Virus record (IMG/VR): IMGVR_UViG_3300031952_000027
Span: 1-49,074 of that record
Length of the DNA stretch: 49,074 bases
Source of the DNA: a virus
Reading direction: 5' to 3' (one strand)
In this document: one piece after another, positions 21,637 through 28,399 of the stretch
Numbering within the stretch: the first letter of the stretch is position 1
Layout of the letters: the number at the start of each line of letters is the position of its first letter
Notes under the pieces: generated by a model
Seen by the model: the letters and a program-made list of their open reading frames with translations, nothing else
Told to the model about the DNA's origin: nothing
The model's database searches: none
Program-made: the position numbers and the translations under genes

Positions 21637-21815
21637 ATATTCTCATTATCATCTTCTATCTCGTCATCTGGCATTTCGTCATCTTCCTCTAAGTCTCTGT
21701 CTAAATCACCCTCTTCTACTCCTGGGTCATGTTCGGGCTCTTCTTCATCTGATAATTTCAATATTTCGCTTTGAACGAAACTAAATTGATTCATTACTAA
21801 TTCTATTGGTGTCAT
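21633..21815 (-). CDS. Small highly acidic protein
   Basis: 60 residues. After a hydrophobic N-terminal 18 residues, the rest is dominated by Asp/Glu (over half of residues 23-60) with only two Arg and one Lys. Such a charge pattern occurs in DNA-mimic inhibitors, or in acidic tails that occupy DNA-binding partners. It is coupled by ATGA to the exonuclease gene, so it may regulate that enzyme or protect phage DNA. Confidence 0.6.
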   Translation of the reverse strand: MTPIELVMNQFSFVQSEILKLSDEEEPEHDPGVEEGDLDRDLEEDDEMPDDEIEDDNENI

Positions 21816-21832
21816 ATAATTTTTATTAATTA

Positions 21833-22261
21833 TTATGCTGGAACGGCCATTAAGTTAAACTCAACCCACTTATGATGTAGAGGACATAACCAAATAACTT
21901 CTAAGGGCTTTGAATGATCAGGATGGTGTCCGTGCGACTTAGGATCGCCACACACCACGCAGGGTTGTCTTTCTATTATCCCCTTAATAAGGGCACAGTG
22001 GAATATAATCATACACCTATATCTGTCGGGATGCTCTCTCCAATACTTCTTGATCAGTTCGCCTTGTTCGGGTCTCCACTTCTTATTCTGTGCCTTTGTG
22101 TGTTCGGGATGTTCTAATCTATATTTACGGCTATAAACTCTATCAATTTCCTGTTTACAATTCCTACACCAAGAACCAAATCCATCTTTAACTGATTTGT
22201 CTGGCTTGAAATATTCCAAAGTAGCTGGATATTTATTTTTACACTTACTACACTTTTTCAT
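21833..22261 (-). CDS. HNH-family endonuclease
   Basis: 142 residues. Two N-terminal zinc knuckles (CSKCKNKYP about 4-12, CRNCKQE about 31-37), a Tyr/Arg-rich linker, then the HNH core CVVCGDPKSHGHHPDHSKPLEVIWLCPLHHKW in separate motifs (about 97-128). A site-specific nuclease of homing type. It overlaps the preceding gene by 14 bases, and the two may derive from one longer HNH enzyme. Confidence 0.82.
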   Translation of the reverse strand: MKKCSKCKNKYPATLEYFKPDKSVKDGFGSWCRNCKQEIDRVYSRKYRLEHPEHTKAQNKKWRPEQGELIKKYWREHPDRYRCMIIFHCALIKGIIERQPCVVCGDPKSHGHHPDHSKPLEVIWLCPLHHKWVEFNLMAVPA

Positions 22262-22598
22262 GTTTATTTTTCAAATAATATGCCCTAGACATTGCTCTGT
22301 GTTTCTCCGGATCCGCCCAATATTTTTTCTTATGATTTATCCTTGCATATTCACGGAGATATTCTTTGTTTTTTTGATAATACGCCTTGCCCTTTGCCAA
22401 ATATCTTTCCCGATAATCCTGTCTCCATTTATCATAACTATTCTTTATCCTTGCTTTTAGACCGTGATAATCAACAACATACGCCATTGTTCTTGTTGGT
22501 ATGTTGAATATCCGAGATAATTCCCTGACGCTGCCATAGCTTCCGTCAAACAAATCTTTTATTTCAGCGATCAGTCCTTCGTGCAATTTTCTTTTCAT
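22248..22598 (-). CDS. Helix-turn-helix protein with Tyr/Arg-rich tail
   Basis: 116 residues from the ATG at 22598; the longer frame to 22661 lies in the preceding gene. A probable helix-turn-helix (about 10-40, SVRELSRIFNIPTRTMAYV) is followed by a repetitive Tyr/Arg/Lys segment such as YRERYLAKGKAYYQKN (about 56-100), like the N-terminal repeats of HNH proteins. It may be the DNA-binding part of a split HNH nuclease with the next gene, or a regulator. Confidence 0.55.
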   Translation of the reverse strand: MKRKLHEGLIAEIKDLFDGSYGSVRELSRIFNIPTRTMAYVVDYHGLKARIKNSYDKWRQDYRERYLAKGKAYYQKNKEYLREYARINHKKKYWADPEKHRAMSRAYYLKNKHEKV

Positions 22599-22752
22599 GT
22601 TCTTTTTTAAGAATATAAAAAAGATGTGCAGTTGGCATACGAAATATTTTGGCAAGGTCAACCAATCTTAATCCTTTTGCCTTATATTTCTTCCACACAT
22701 CATTATAAATTTCATTGCGCCTTTCTATTAAATAATTTGGTATCTTTATCAT
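22564..22752 (-). CDS. Small helix-turn-helix protein
   Basis: 62 residues, basic, with a helix-turn-helix pattern RLVDLAKIFRMPTAHLFYIL (about 29-48). The promoter at 22761-22789 would begin transcription essentially at its ATG, giving a leaderless or nearly leaderless message. It overlaps the next gene by 35 bases. Probably a transcriptional regulator of the early operon. Confidence 0.6.
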   Translation of the reverse strand: MIKIPNYLIERRNEIYNDVWKKYKAKGLRLVDLAKIFRMPTAHLFYILKKEHEKKIARRTDR

Positions 22753-22760
22753 ACAATTTA

Positions 22761-22789
22761 ATGCTAATTTAATTTTAATGTCGTGTCAA
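22761..22789 (-). promoter_or_regulatory. Promoter of the 22752 gene, nearly leaderless
   Basis: TTGACA (22789-22784), 17 bases, TAGCAT (22766-22761), preceded by AC as in the other early promoters. Transcription would start about 7 bases on, at or within two bases of the ATG at 22752. Confidence 0.55.
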
Positions 22790-23295
22790 GTCCCCTTGCC
22801 TGTGGAAAACTTTTTAATGTCTTTTAACATATAGTCTGTGGCGAAATCAATCCTTGCAATAAATCCTAATTTTTTGAAAATCGCAAAAACTATTTCTTGT
22901 TCTTTGCTTAATTTGAAATCTTTATTCTTTTTAACCTCTCTCCATTCAAAAATATATTTCTTTTTCTTTTTATCAAATCTCCATAATAAAAAATCTGGCA
23001 AACCATTATGAATAACATTCCATTTTTGAGACCGATATACTTTATACATTTTATATTCACTTTTTGTTAATCCCTTACCTGTGTGTCTATATTTTTCACT
23101 AATTTCTATGCCTGCAAAGTTTTTAGGAATTAACTCAATTATTTTTTTCTTGTGTTTATGAATTTTAAATGATGGCGACTTATAACCCATTAAAATCTGA
23201 TGAATTCGTTGTCTTGAAATGCCAAAAACTTTTCCTATTTTTTGATAGGTATATCCTTGTTGTCTTAATTCTAACACATGTTGTTTGTTTGCCAT
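22786..23295 (-). CDS. Helix-turn-helix plus VRR-NUC-like nuclease protein
   Basis: 169 residues. The N-terminal helix-turn-helix (about 8-38, YTYQKIGKVFGISRQRIHQIL) precedes a basic linker and a PD-(D/E)XK core: GLPDFLLWRF (about 98-107) and FEWREVKKNKDF (about 115-126), the VRR-NUC/Holliday-resolvase pattern. It may be a specific nuclease with its own DNA reader, or a regulator. It is the first gene behind the strongest promoter of the early operon and has the interleaved hairpin leader. Confidence 0.65.
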   Translation of the reverse strand: MANKQHVLELRQQGYTYQKIGKVFGISRQRIHQILMGYKSPSFKIHKHKKKIIELIPKNFAGIEISEKYRHTGKGLTKSEYKMYKVYRSQKWNVIHNGLPDFLLWRFDKKKKKYIFEWREVKKNKDFKLSKEQEIVFAIFKKLGFIARIDFATDYMLKDIKKFSTGKGT

Positions 23296-23297
23296 AA

Positions 23298-23364
23298 AAT
23301 AAGACGCCTCACCAGTTGAGTTAGCAACCGATGAGGCGTCTTATTAAAAAGATTGCTAACTCAA
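23298..23364 (-). promoter_or_regulatory. Attenuator-like leader with interleaved inverted repeats
   Basis: AATAAGACGCCTCA (23298-23311) pairs with TGAGGCGTCTTATT (23332-23345), a 14-bp stem; TTGAGTTAGCAA (23316-23327) pairs with TTGCTAACTCAA (23353-23364), 12 bp. The order A-B-A'-B' prevents both stems from forming together with such short connectors (4, 4 and 7 bases). The last 14-bp arm ends in TTATTTT two bases before the ATG at 23295, so it looks like a terminator whose formation competes with the other stem. Confidence 0.75.
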
Positions 23365-23373
23365 TCTATAATA

Positions 23374-23402
23374 ATTATATTCCTATTTAATTTGTTTGTC
23401 AA
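23374..23402 (-). promoter_or_regulatory. Consensus promoter of the early operon
   Basis: TTGACA (23402-23397), exactly 17 bases, TATAAT (23379-23374), a perfect sigma-70 consensus on the minus strand. Transcription would start near 23366, at the first base of the double inverted repeat, so that the whole 5' leader is the attenuator-like element. Confidence 0.85.
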
Positions 23403-23463
23403 GTCGTCACCACCCAAAAACTTGCCACCTAATTTGCCCCCACAATCAATTTTTATTGCACGA

Positions 23464-23478
23464 GTGATATATTATCAC
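23464..23478. promoter_or_regulatory. Palindromic operator candidate
   Basis: GTGATATATTATCAC has 6-base perfect arms (GTGATA/TATCAC) around three bases, between the end of the lysis genes and the early promoter, about 60 bases upstream of its -35. It may bind one of the helix-turn-helix proteins nearby. Confidence 0.4.
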
Positions 23479-23488
23479 CTGCCTAATT

Positions 23489-23884
23489 TCAATATGTTTT
23501 TGTAAAACATGTCCAAGGATTAAATCCTCTTTTTTGATAAAGCTTATACGCCTCTAATATATTATATTGATAATCATAATATCTTTCGTCATATTGTCTA
23601 TTGAGTTGAAATACGCCATAAGATGAATAAATTGTGATACCCCGTTCTTTTGCCTTCGTTTCGGGATTGTAGGCGCGAGGATTTAATCCGCTTTCACACT
23701 TAGCAACGGCAATGGCAGTATTTATAGGCCAGTCATATTTAGATATTTCTGTGATAATTTCTTTTTTCAATTCTAAGTCCATTGTATTTACCATTAAATC
23801 GGCCAATGTCTTTTGTTCCGGAACGGGAATTTCACTTATTGAATATACAAAAGAATCTCTGAATAAATCAGAATTAGTAGTCAT
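23489..23884 (-). CDS. Lytic transglycosylase/lysozyme-like endolysin
   Basis: 131 residues from ATG 23884. AVAKCESGLNPRAYNPE (about 59-75) holds the catalytic Glu, and SSYGVFQLN and NPWTCF near the end complete a small transglycosylase fold. The same frame continues 18 codons upstream to an ATT at 23938 and would add a strongly hydrophobic segment (ILIVVILGAFLF), with the AGG of the previous stop close by. The extended form would be exported or membrane-anchored. It follows the holin gene. Confidence 0.75.
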   Translation of the reverse strand: MTTNSDLFRDSFVYSISEIPVPEQKTLADLMVNTMDLELKKEIITEISKYDWPINTAIAVAKCESGLNPRAYNPETKAKERGITIYSSYGVFQLNRQYDERYYDYQYNILEAYKLYQKRGFNPWTCFTKTY

Positions 23885-23941
23885 ACCTACCGGAAACAGA
23901 AATGCCCCAAGTATTACGACTATTAGGATCTTAAAAATATC

Positions 23942-24172
23942 CTATTCCCCCTTACCTAACTGGCCCCGCGAATTGGTAAAAAGATTCTTTCCAAGATAAG
24001 CGATCAAAGTCGTAATAGCTATCTGTAAAATCGCAGACAAATCCGCAGCGCTTATATTGAGTCCTTTTTCGTTTAATATGTCAATCAGAAAAGTAAGAAC
24101 CGCAGAAATGATGGCCAATAATAGACCTTTCCCGAAGTCTCCCCAATTGAGAGTTAAAAATGTACTATTCAT
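23942..24172 (-). CDS. Holin
   Basis: 76 residues. Two hydrophobic spans (about 16-33 and 46-63) joined by a short polar loop, and a charged C-terminal tail with NSRGQLGKGE, the pattern of class II phage holins that open the membrane at the end of infection. It lies between the papain-like peptidase and transglycosylase genes. No Shine-Dalgarno site; leader AAAAATTATATG. Confidence 0.75.
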   Translation of the reverse strand: MNSTFLTLNWGDFGKGLLLAIISAVLTFLIDILNEKGLNISAADLSAILQIAITTLIAYLGKNLFTNSRGQLGKGE

Positions 24173-24193
24173 ATAATTTTTAGTTGTTAATTA

Positions 24194-25276
24194 TTATTTA
24201 AAGAGCGATTTAATCCACGCCCACAGAGAGAATCCTCCCGTGGGGACTTCGACATACTTATTGTCCGGTGCGAGCAATAAAATCTCCGCACACTCGGTTG
24301 CCTTTCCCCATTCTAATGAGGTGGCATTGGGTATAGTGGTAGTCTCTGTCCACGTCCAATACTTGTCAAGGTTTGTAGCTCCTTGTATTAATGTGCCTTT
24401 ATTTGCGAGATGGCGCTTGGCCAACCCGTCCTCTGAAAAGGCGTAAACCTCACTTGTGTCGTTTGGATCTCTTTTTAGTGTATACATGTTTTTTTTTACC
24501 GTCTGGGGTAGTGGTTCGCTCTCTGTTATAATGTAGCGAACAGCATAACCCATAAGGTTATAATTATCTGCTAATTTTTTAATGAATGGGTCATAAGAAT
24601 CAAATATCTGCCAAATAGTTGGCGGGTCAATAATTGCTATTGCGTGGTTTGTCGGATTTTCTACTCTATAGTATACACCATTATTAATGCCATTCCAAGC
24701 AAAGCAAGCGCCCGCCAGAGGCGATATTCGTAGGGCAGTGGCATAATCACTGGCATAGACCATCTCGTAGTTAATGGTGAAGCGTTTTAAGAACTCCTGA
24801 CCCAAAACATACATTTGGGGGGTTATCTTTGTCTTATTGAAATAATCTACTTCACTATCAGTCCAAGGCAACACGCTTTCTGGTATCAGTCCGTATTTGT
24901 GCTTAGCATCTGCTGGGGCTTTTAAGGTATTTCCGTAGTCAGGACTTGTCCCCGATACCAAAGCATCAAACCTATCAGAGAAATTTATATGTCCGCCAAC
25001 ATCTATGTATCCGTTGTCATTTAGCCATTTCAGATTCCCGACAGACATCAATTTTAATTCAATCAATCGGGTAAATAGAATCTCCACTGCCGAAGTTGAA
25101 GAAAAGTTGGTGCAACACATACTCTCAAATCCCTGACGTTGTTTCTCATTGGCTGGTAGGAATTGTGTCCAGTTTCCGTCTGAAACGCGAATCTCGGTAT
25201 CGCCCAACTTACCGAACATATAGTCGGTTTCTACTATTGGAGCAAGAATGATTCCTGAACGAATTGGTTTATTCAT
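24194..25276 (-). CDS. Papain-like (C1-fold) cysteine peptidase of the lysis block
   Basis: 360 residues. The catalytic order matches papain: Gln48 then Cys54 (QGFESMCC, the usual 6-residue spacing), His211 in TNHAIAI, and Asp226 in IFDSYD where papain has Asn. About 110 C-terminal residues form a separate strand-rich domain ending in WAWIKSLF, a possible wall- or membrane-binding tail. Next to the holin, it probably cleaves peptide cross-links in the cell wall or surface protein during lysis. Confidence 0.72.
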   Translation of the reverse strand: MNKPIRSGIILAPIVETDYMFGKLGDTEIRVSDGNWTQFLPANEKQRQGFESMCCTNFSSTSAVEILFTRLIELKLMSVGNLKWLNDNGYIDVGGHINFSDRFDALVSGTSPDYGNTLKAPADAKHKYGLIPESVLPWTDSEVDYFNKTKITPQMYVLGQEFLKRFTINYEMVYASDYATALRISPLAGACFAWNGINNGVYYRVENPTNHAIAIIDPPTIWQIFDSYDPFIKKLADNYNLMGYAVRYIITESEPLPQTVKKNMYTLKRDPNDTSEVYAFSEDGLAKRHLANKGTLIQGATNLDKYWTWTETTTIPNATSLEWGKATECAEILLLAPDNKYVEVPTGGFSLWAWIKSLFK

Positions 25277-25310
25277 AAATATAAATTTAATGATTAAAAG
25301 AGAGAAAGAA

Positions 25311-25391
25311 CTACTTATTGATTTTCTTCCGAGAAGAAAATCCTTTGAATACCCAACCGATAATTGTTCCGATTACTGCTATACTTGACAA
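25311..25391 (-). pseudogene. Orphaned 3' end of the small membrane-protein gene
   Basis: The minus strand encodes, in frame to a TAG at 25311, a stretch LSSIAVIGTIIGWVFKGF then SSRKKINK, closely related to the C-terminus of the gene at 25861-26058 (GSAMAGIGTIVGWIFKGY, ASGKKKKT). No proper start precedes it. It lies on the other side of the plus-strand HNH gene, so it looks like the displaced original 3' end. Confidence 0.65.
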
Positions 25392-25418
25392 AACATAATA
25401 CCTTGATAAGATTAAGAT

Positions 25419-25898
25419 ATGAGGAAAAAATCATACGAAAAATTGAAAATGAATCCCATTCGCTATGCCAAATTTTTGGAACAACATAGAATTTGGAACA
25501 GGAAATGGTATGCCAGAATGTCTTCCGAAAAAAGGAAAGAGCGATTTTTATATTCTCGTAATTATCGTCAGGAAAACCGAGAAAAACTAAACCTTAAAAA
25601 GAGAGAATACTGCATTAAACTTAGAGATGAAGTTCTTAAGCATTATGGAAATAAATGCACTTGTTGTGGTGAATCTCATAAAGAATTTTTATCTATTGAC
25701 CATATTTCTGGAAAGGGTAATCAACACAGAAAAGAACACAAATTGATTGGTAGTTATAAAATTTACTTTTGGTTGCGCAAACAACATTTCCCTACAGGAT
25801 TCCGAATTCTCTGCCATAATTGTAATCAATCTTTGGGTCATTATGGCTATTGTCCTCATTCTAAGTCTTCTTCTTTTTCCCTGAAGCATATCCCTTAA
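25419..25898 (+). CDS. Plus-strand HNH homing endonuclease inserted in the lysis block
   Basis: 159 residues. The core CTCCGESHKEFLSIDHISGKG (as C-x2-CG and IDHISGKG, about 76-99), later FRILCHNCNQSLGHYGYCPH, forms a complete HNH site. It is the only plus-strand gene among minus-strand virion genes, and its last 38 bases overlap the 3' end of the small membrane protein gene. Its own ATG follows AAGATATG. The insertion appears to have supplied a new 3' end to that gene. Confidence 0.88.
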   Translation: MRKKSYEKLKMNPIRYAKFLEQHRIWNRKWYARMSSEKRKERFLYSRNYRQENREKLNLKKREYCIKLRDEVLKHYGNKCTCCGESHKEFLSIDHISGKGNQHRKEHKLIGSYKIYFWLRKQHFPTGFRILCHNCNQSLGHYGYCPHSKSSSFSLKHIP

Positions 25899-26058
25899 AT
25901 ATCCATCCTACGATAGTGCCTATGCCTGCCATCGCACTTCCAAACATAACTCCATCTACCCCCTTTATCAGGGCGATTCCTTCAAGACCAGCAATAGACA
26001 GAATACCAAGAGTTGCTACTTCTAATTCGGTATCAAACCATTGATTTACTTTTTTCAT
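25861..26058 (-). CDS. Small membrane protein, holin-like
   Basis: 65 residues. Two hydrophobic stretches (about 14-30 and 38-53) and a basic C-terminus GKKKK. Its last 38 bases are shared with the HNH gene on the other strand. The strong likeness to the orphan frame at 25311-25391 shows that the current 3' end may have come with the insertion. The AGGAG word lies about 23 bases before the ATG, too far for normal use. Candidate antiholin or second holin. Confidence 0.6.
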   Translation of the reverse strand: MKKVNQWFDTELEVATLGILSIAGLEGIALIKGVDGVMFGSAMAGIGTIVGWIFKGYASGKKKKT

Positions 26059-26080
26059 TTATTTTGTGGTTAATGATTAT

Positions 26081-26131
26081 TTTCTCCTCTGGGAGCAGAC
26101 TATAAAAGGAGAAATATGTCCGCCCCCAGAG
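26081..26131 (-). promoter_or_regulatory. Structured leader before the 26058 gene
   Basis: CTCTGGGAGCAGAC (26087-26100) and GTCCGCCCCCAGAG (26118-26131) pair over 14 positions; on the minus-strand RNA the two non-Watson-Crick positions become G-U pairs, so the stem is complete only there. TTTCTCCT (26081-26088) can instead pair with AGGAGAAA (26107-26114) inside its loop, an interleaved arrangement again. One strand holds the AGGAG word, so folding could hide or expose it. Confidence 0.5.
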
Positions 26132-26188
26132 AAAAAAACTATATTCCCCAATAATTTTTTCTGAATTTTTTATAATATTCTGCACCCA

Positions 26189-26217
26189 TTGACAAGCGAT
26201 TTATTACTTGATACTAT
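26189..26217 (+). promoter_or_regulatory. Promoter-like site facing into the virion genes
   Basis: TTGACA (26189-26194), 17 bases, TACTAT (26212-26217) on the plus strand, similar to the site at 7953 (both ATTGACAAG). It would produce RNA antisense to the 3' end of the gene at 26238. The opposite strand also offers TTGTCA with TATAAA 15 bases on, directed at the lysis genes. Confidence 0.35.
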
Positions 26218-26237
26218 TTAATTGAGCGGTAGAATAA

Positions 26238-28304
26238 TTATTTGGATTCGTAATCTTCGGGATTAAATCCATGTCTATCAAAAATATCTTTTTTAATTTC
26301 TGTTTTTTTATCGGACAACTCGTCTGATTTTTTTTCATTATCTTTGATTGATTTATATGCTTCGCTTTGAATGTATTTATCAACTCTTTTGATAAAATCT
26401 TCGTTGGCTTGTTTAAATTTATCTTTACCCACTTGTTTTTTAAAGTTAATCATTTCTTTGCTTGTTTTTTCTTCCCAGTTGGCTGTATATCCGTATGTTC
26501 CCGCGCTGAATCCTACAAAGTCGGCGAGCAAAGACAACAATATCTCTGAACCATAAACACTCTTTTTGTAGGCATCTATTCCGGTTTGAACTATAATCGG
26601 AACAGCAAGACCTTCTATTTCTGTGCCAATTGTCGGTTTCTTGCCTTCAAATGTTTTCTGTTTTATCAAATCAGCCAGAACGCCACCAATTGGAGAAAAC
26701 TTACCTTCAACAAAATTCCAAAATACATCAAATCCATCCTGTGAACCATAACCATCATTAAATTTATACTTTACGCCAGTGGTTGAGCTTTTAGATGCCT
26801 GATTAAATGTTCTCATTGCTAAAACCACATAAGAAGCAAATCCACCGGTAACATCAATTCGTGTGTTGCCGATTTTTATTTTTCCAAAATCAGCACTTGT
26901 CGGGTCTTCCTCAACACTATCGGGGTCAATCATTTTAGCCATTAACAATATCAAACCACTACTTACCACTAACGATAAAACATTCTTTTGGGCTTGTCTG
27001 CGGGCAAATGAAGTTATCTTTTTACCCGAAATATCAAATCCCAATGGATGAGTCAATGTGTCTATTTGCGACTTAACCCATTTTGGAGCAAAAAATACCT
27101 TGTTGATTTCTTTGCCTGCCCGTTCCAACCCACCAATGCTTCCTCTTCCCGTCATACTATTAACCAGTAAATTTATGCTCGCAAGGTCTTCTTTTTCAAG
27201 TTTTGTTTTTCCGGTTTTTGCTTGCTGTTGATTTTCGGCTAATTTATACATAATATCTGCGGCGTCTGCCCTACAAGTCATTGCTCCGCCTTCATACATT
27301 ACATTTGCGGTTGCGAACAACCTTCCAATAAATGGTATCTTACTTGGTCCCCAAGTTGGTATTTCTTCTTCGCCGGTTCCTATATCAAGCTTTGTTTCCA
27401 GCCCCTTGCCATCATAATAACCATTTAGATAACTATCACTTGAATAAATTTTCGCCTTAGTTGCATCTAAAATTTCCTGTGCTGCATTTTTTCTACCAAT
27501 CAATGTTTTGAATCCCTCTTTAAGTGATTGTTTAAAATTTGATCCCCATGCCTTCATTGTAGCCGGTCTTGTCGCCATTTTTCTTGCCTGCCTTCCAAAA
27601 AAACTATTATCCATAAACCCGGCAAGGAATGCCCTTGAGTTTTCTGCTATAAAGTTAAAAGATATTCTGGCATCTTCAATGATTGCTCCTACCCGTTCCT
27701 TAATCGTTCCCCTGAATAGACTTATAAGGGGTCGTTTTCTTGCTTCTTGCTTAATTGCTGAAATATAGTTATCCAGGGCTGTTTTTGAAGCCCCAAAATT
27801 TATTCCTATGGTTTTTCTGTCTTCGGGGTTTTTATATGTTCCGTTCTCGCGGATACTTTGAACCTTATCAAGCTTTTCTTTGGCGAGTTGTGAAAGTTCC
27901 GTAATTTTCTGTGCTTCTTCTAATGAAATCTGTGTCCTGTATTTCTTGGAATAAATATCGCTGGTAAGCTCATTTAGAAACTTCTCATATTCTTTGGGAG
28001 AATACATCCTTTCTTGTTTTTTGATATAGGTTTCTTTTATTTTATCAAGGGTCGCCTGCTTGTCTTTTTGCGAAAGTCCAGTAATTTCTCTTGCTAAATC
28101 ATACATTGCCTTTTCTTGATTTTTAAGAAGTAGCTTTCTTTCATATAAAAGGTTAATCTGTTTGGCATTTTCGCTACCGACCAGGCCGGTCAAATAACTT
28201 CTTACTTCAGCAGAAGTCATATTGTTTAATTTTTCAGGATTAAACTCACCACTTCTGATGGCTTTTAAAATTTTATTAACTAATTCTTTTGGTAAACAAA
28301 ACAT
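26238..28304 (-). CDS. Large ejected internal virion protein
   Basis: 688 residues from the ATG at 28304, which overlaps the stop of the micro-gene as TAATG; the longer frame to 28346 is less likely. Mostly helical and charged, with a hydrophobic helix (about 445-462) and motifs such as SMTGRGSIGGLERAG (about 384-398), FAPKW and TDPTSADFGKIKIGNTRIDVTGG-type wording (as FGKIKIGNTRID) shared by a large family of podovirus ejection proteins. It probably passes into the cell with the DNA and helps form the channel. Confidence 0.7.
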   Translation of the reverse strand: MFCLPKELVNKILKAIRSGEFNPEKLNNMTSAEVRSYLTGLVGSENAKQINLLYERKLLLKNQEKAMYDLAREITGLSQKDKQATLDKIKETYIKKQERMYSPKEYEKFLNELTSDIYSKKYRTQISLEEAQKITELSQLAKEKLDKVQSIRENGTYKNPEDRKTIGINFGASKTALDNYISAIKQEARKRPLISLFRGTIKERVGAIIEDARISFNFIAENSRAFLAGFMDNSFFGRQARKMATRPATMKAWGSNFKQSLKEGFKTLIGRKNAAQEILDATKAKIYSSDSYLNGYYDGKGLETKLDIGTGEEEIPTWGPSKIPFIGRLFATANVMYEGGAMTCRADAADIMYKLAENQQQAKTGKTKLEKEDLASINLLVNSMTGRGSIGGLERAGKEINKVFFAPKWVKSQIDTLTHPLGFDISGKKITSFARRQAQKNVLSLVVSSGLILLMAKMIDPDSVEEDPTSADFGKIKIGNTRIDVTGGFASYVVLAMRTFNQASKSSTTGVKYKFNDGYGSQDGFDVFWNFVEGKFSPIGGVLADLIKQKTFEGKKPTIGTEIEGLAVPIIVQTGIDAYKKSVYGSEILLSLLADFVGFSAGTYGYTANWEEKTSKEMINFKKQVGKDKFKQANEDFIKRVDKYIQSEAYKSIKDNEKKSDELSDKKTEIKKDIFDRHGFNPEDYESK

Positions 28305-28399
28305 TAAAATATACTGATTAAAATAATTATCACTAATCCCCACCAAAATACTTTCATTAGCATTTCTAAATCTTCACTATGTTGCGGTGTTTCTAACAT
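28304..28399 (-). CDS. 31-residue single-span membrane peptide
   Basis: An acidic start (ETPQHSEDLE) and one hydrophobic helix (about residues 17-31, Val/Phe/Trp/Ile/Leu). It overlaps the stop of the preceding gene by seven bases and the start of the next as TAATG, so it is part of a tight chain of three genes. This placement is the main support. It may anchor or insert the ejection machinery in the membrane. Confidence 0.6.
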   Translation of the reverse strand: MLETPQHSEDLEMLMKVFWWGLVIIILISIF

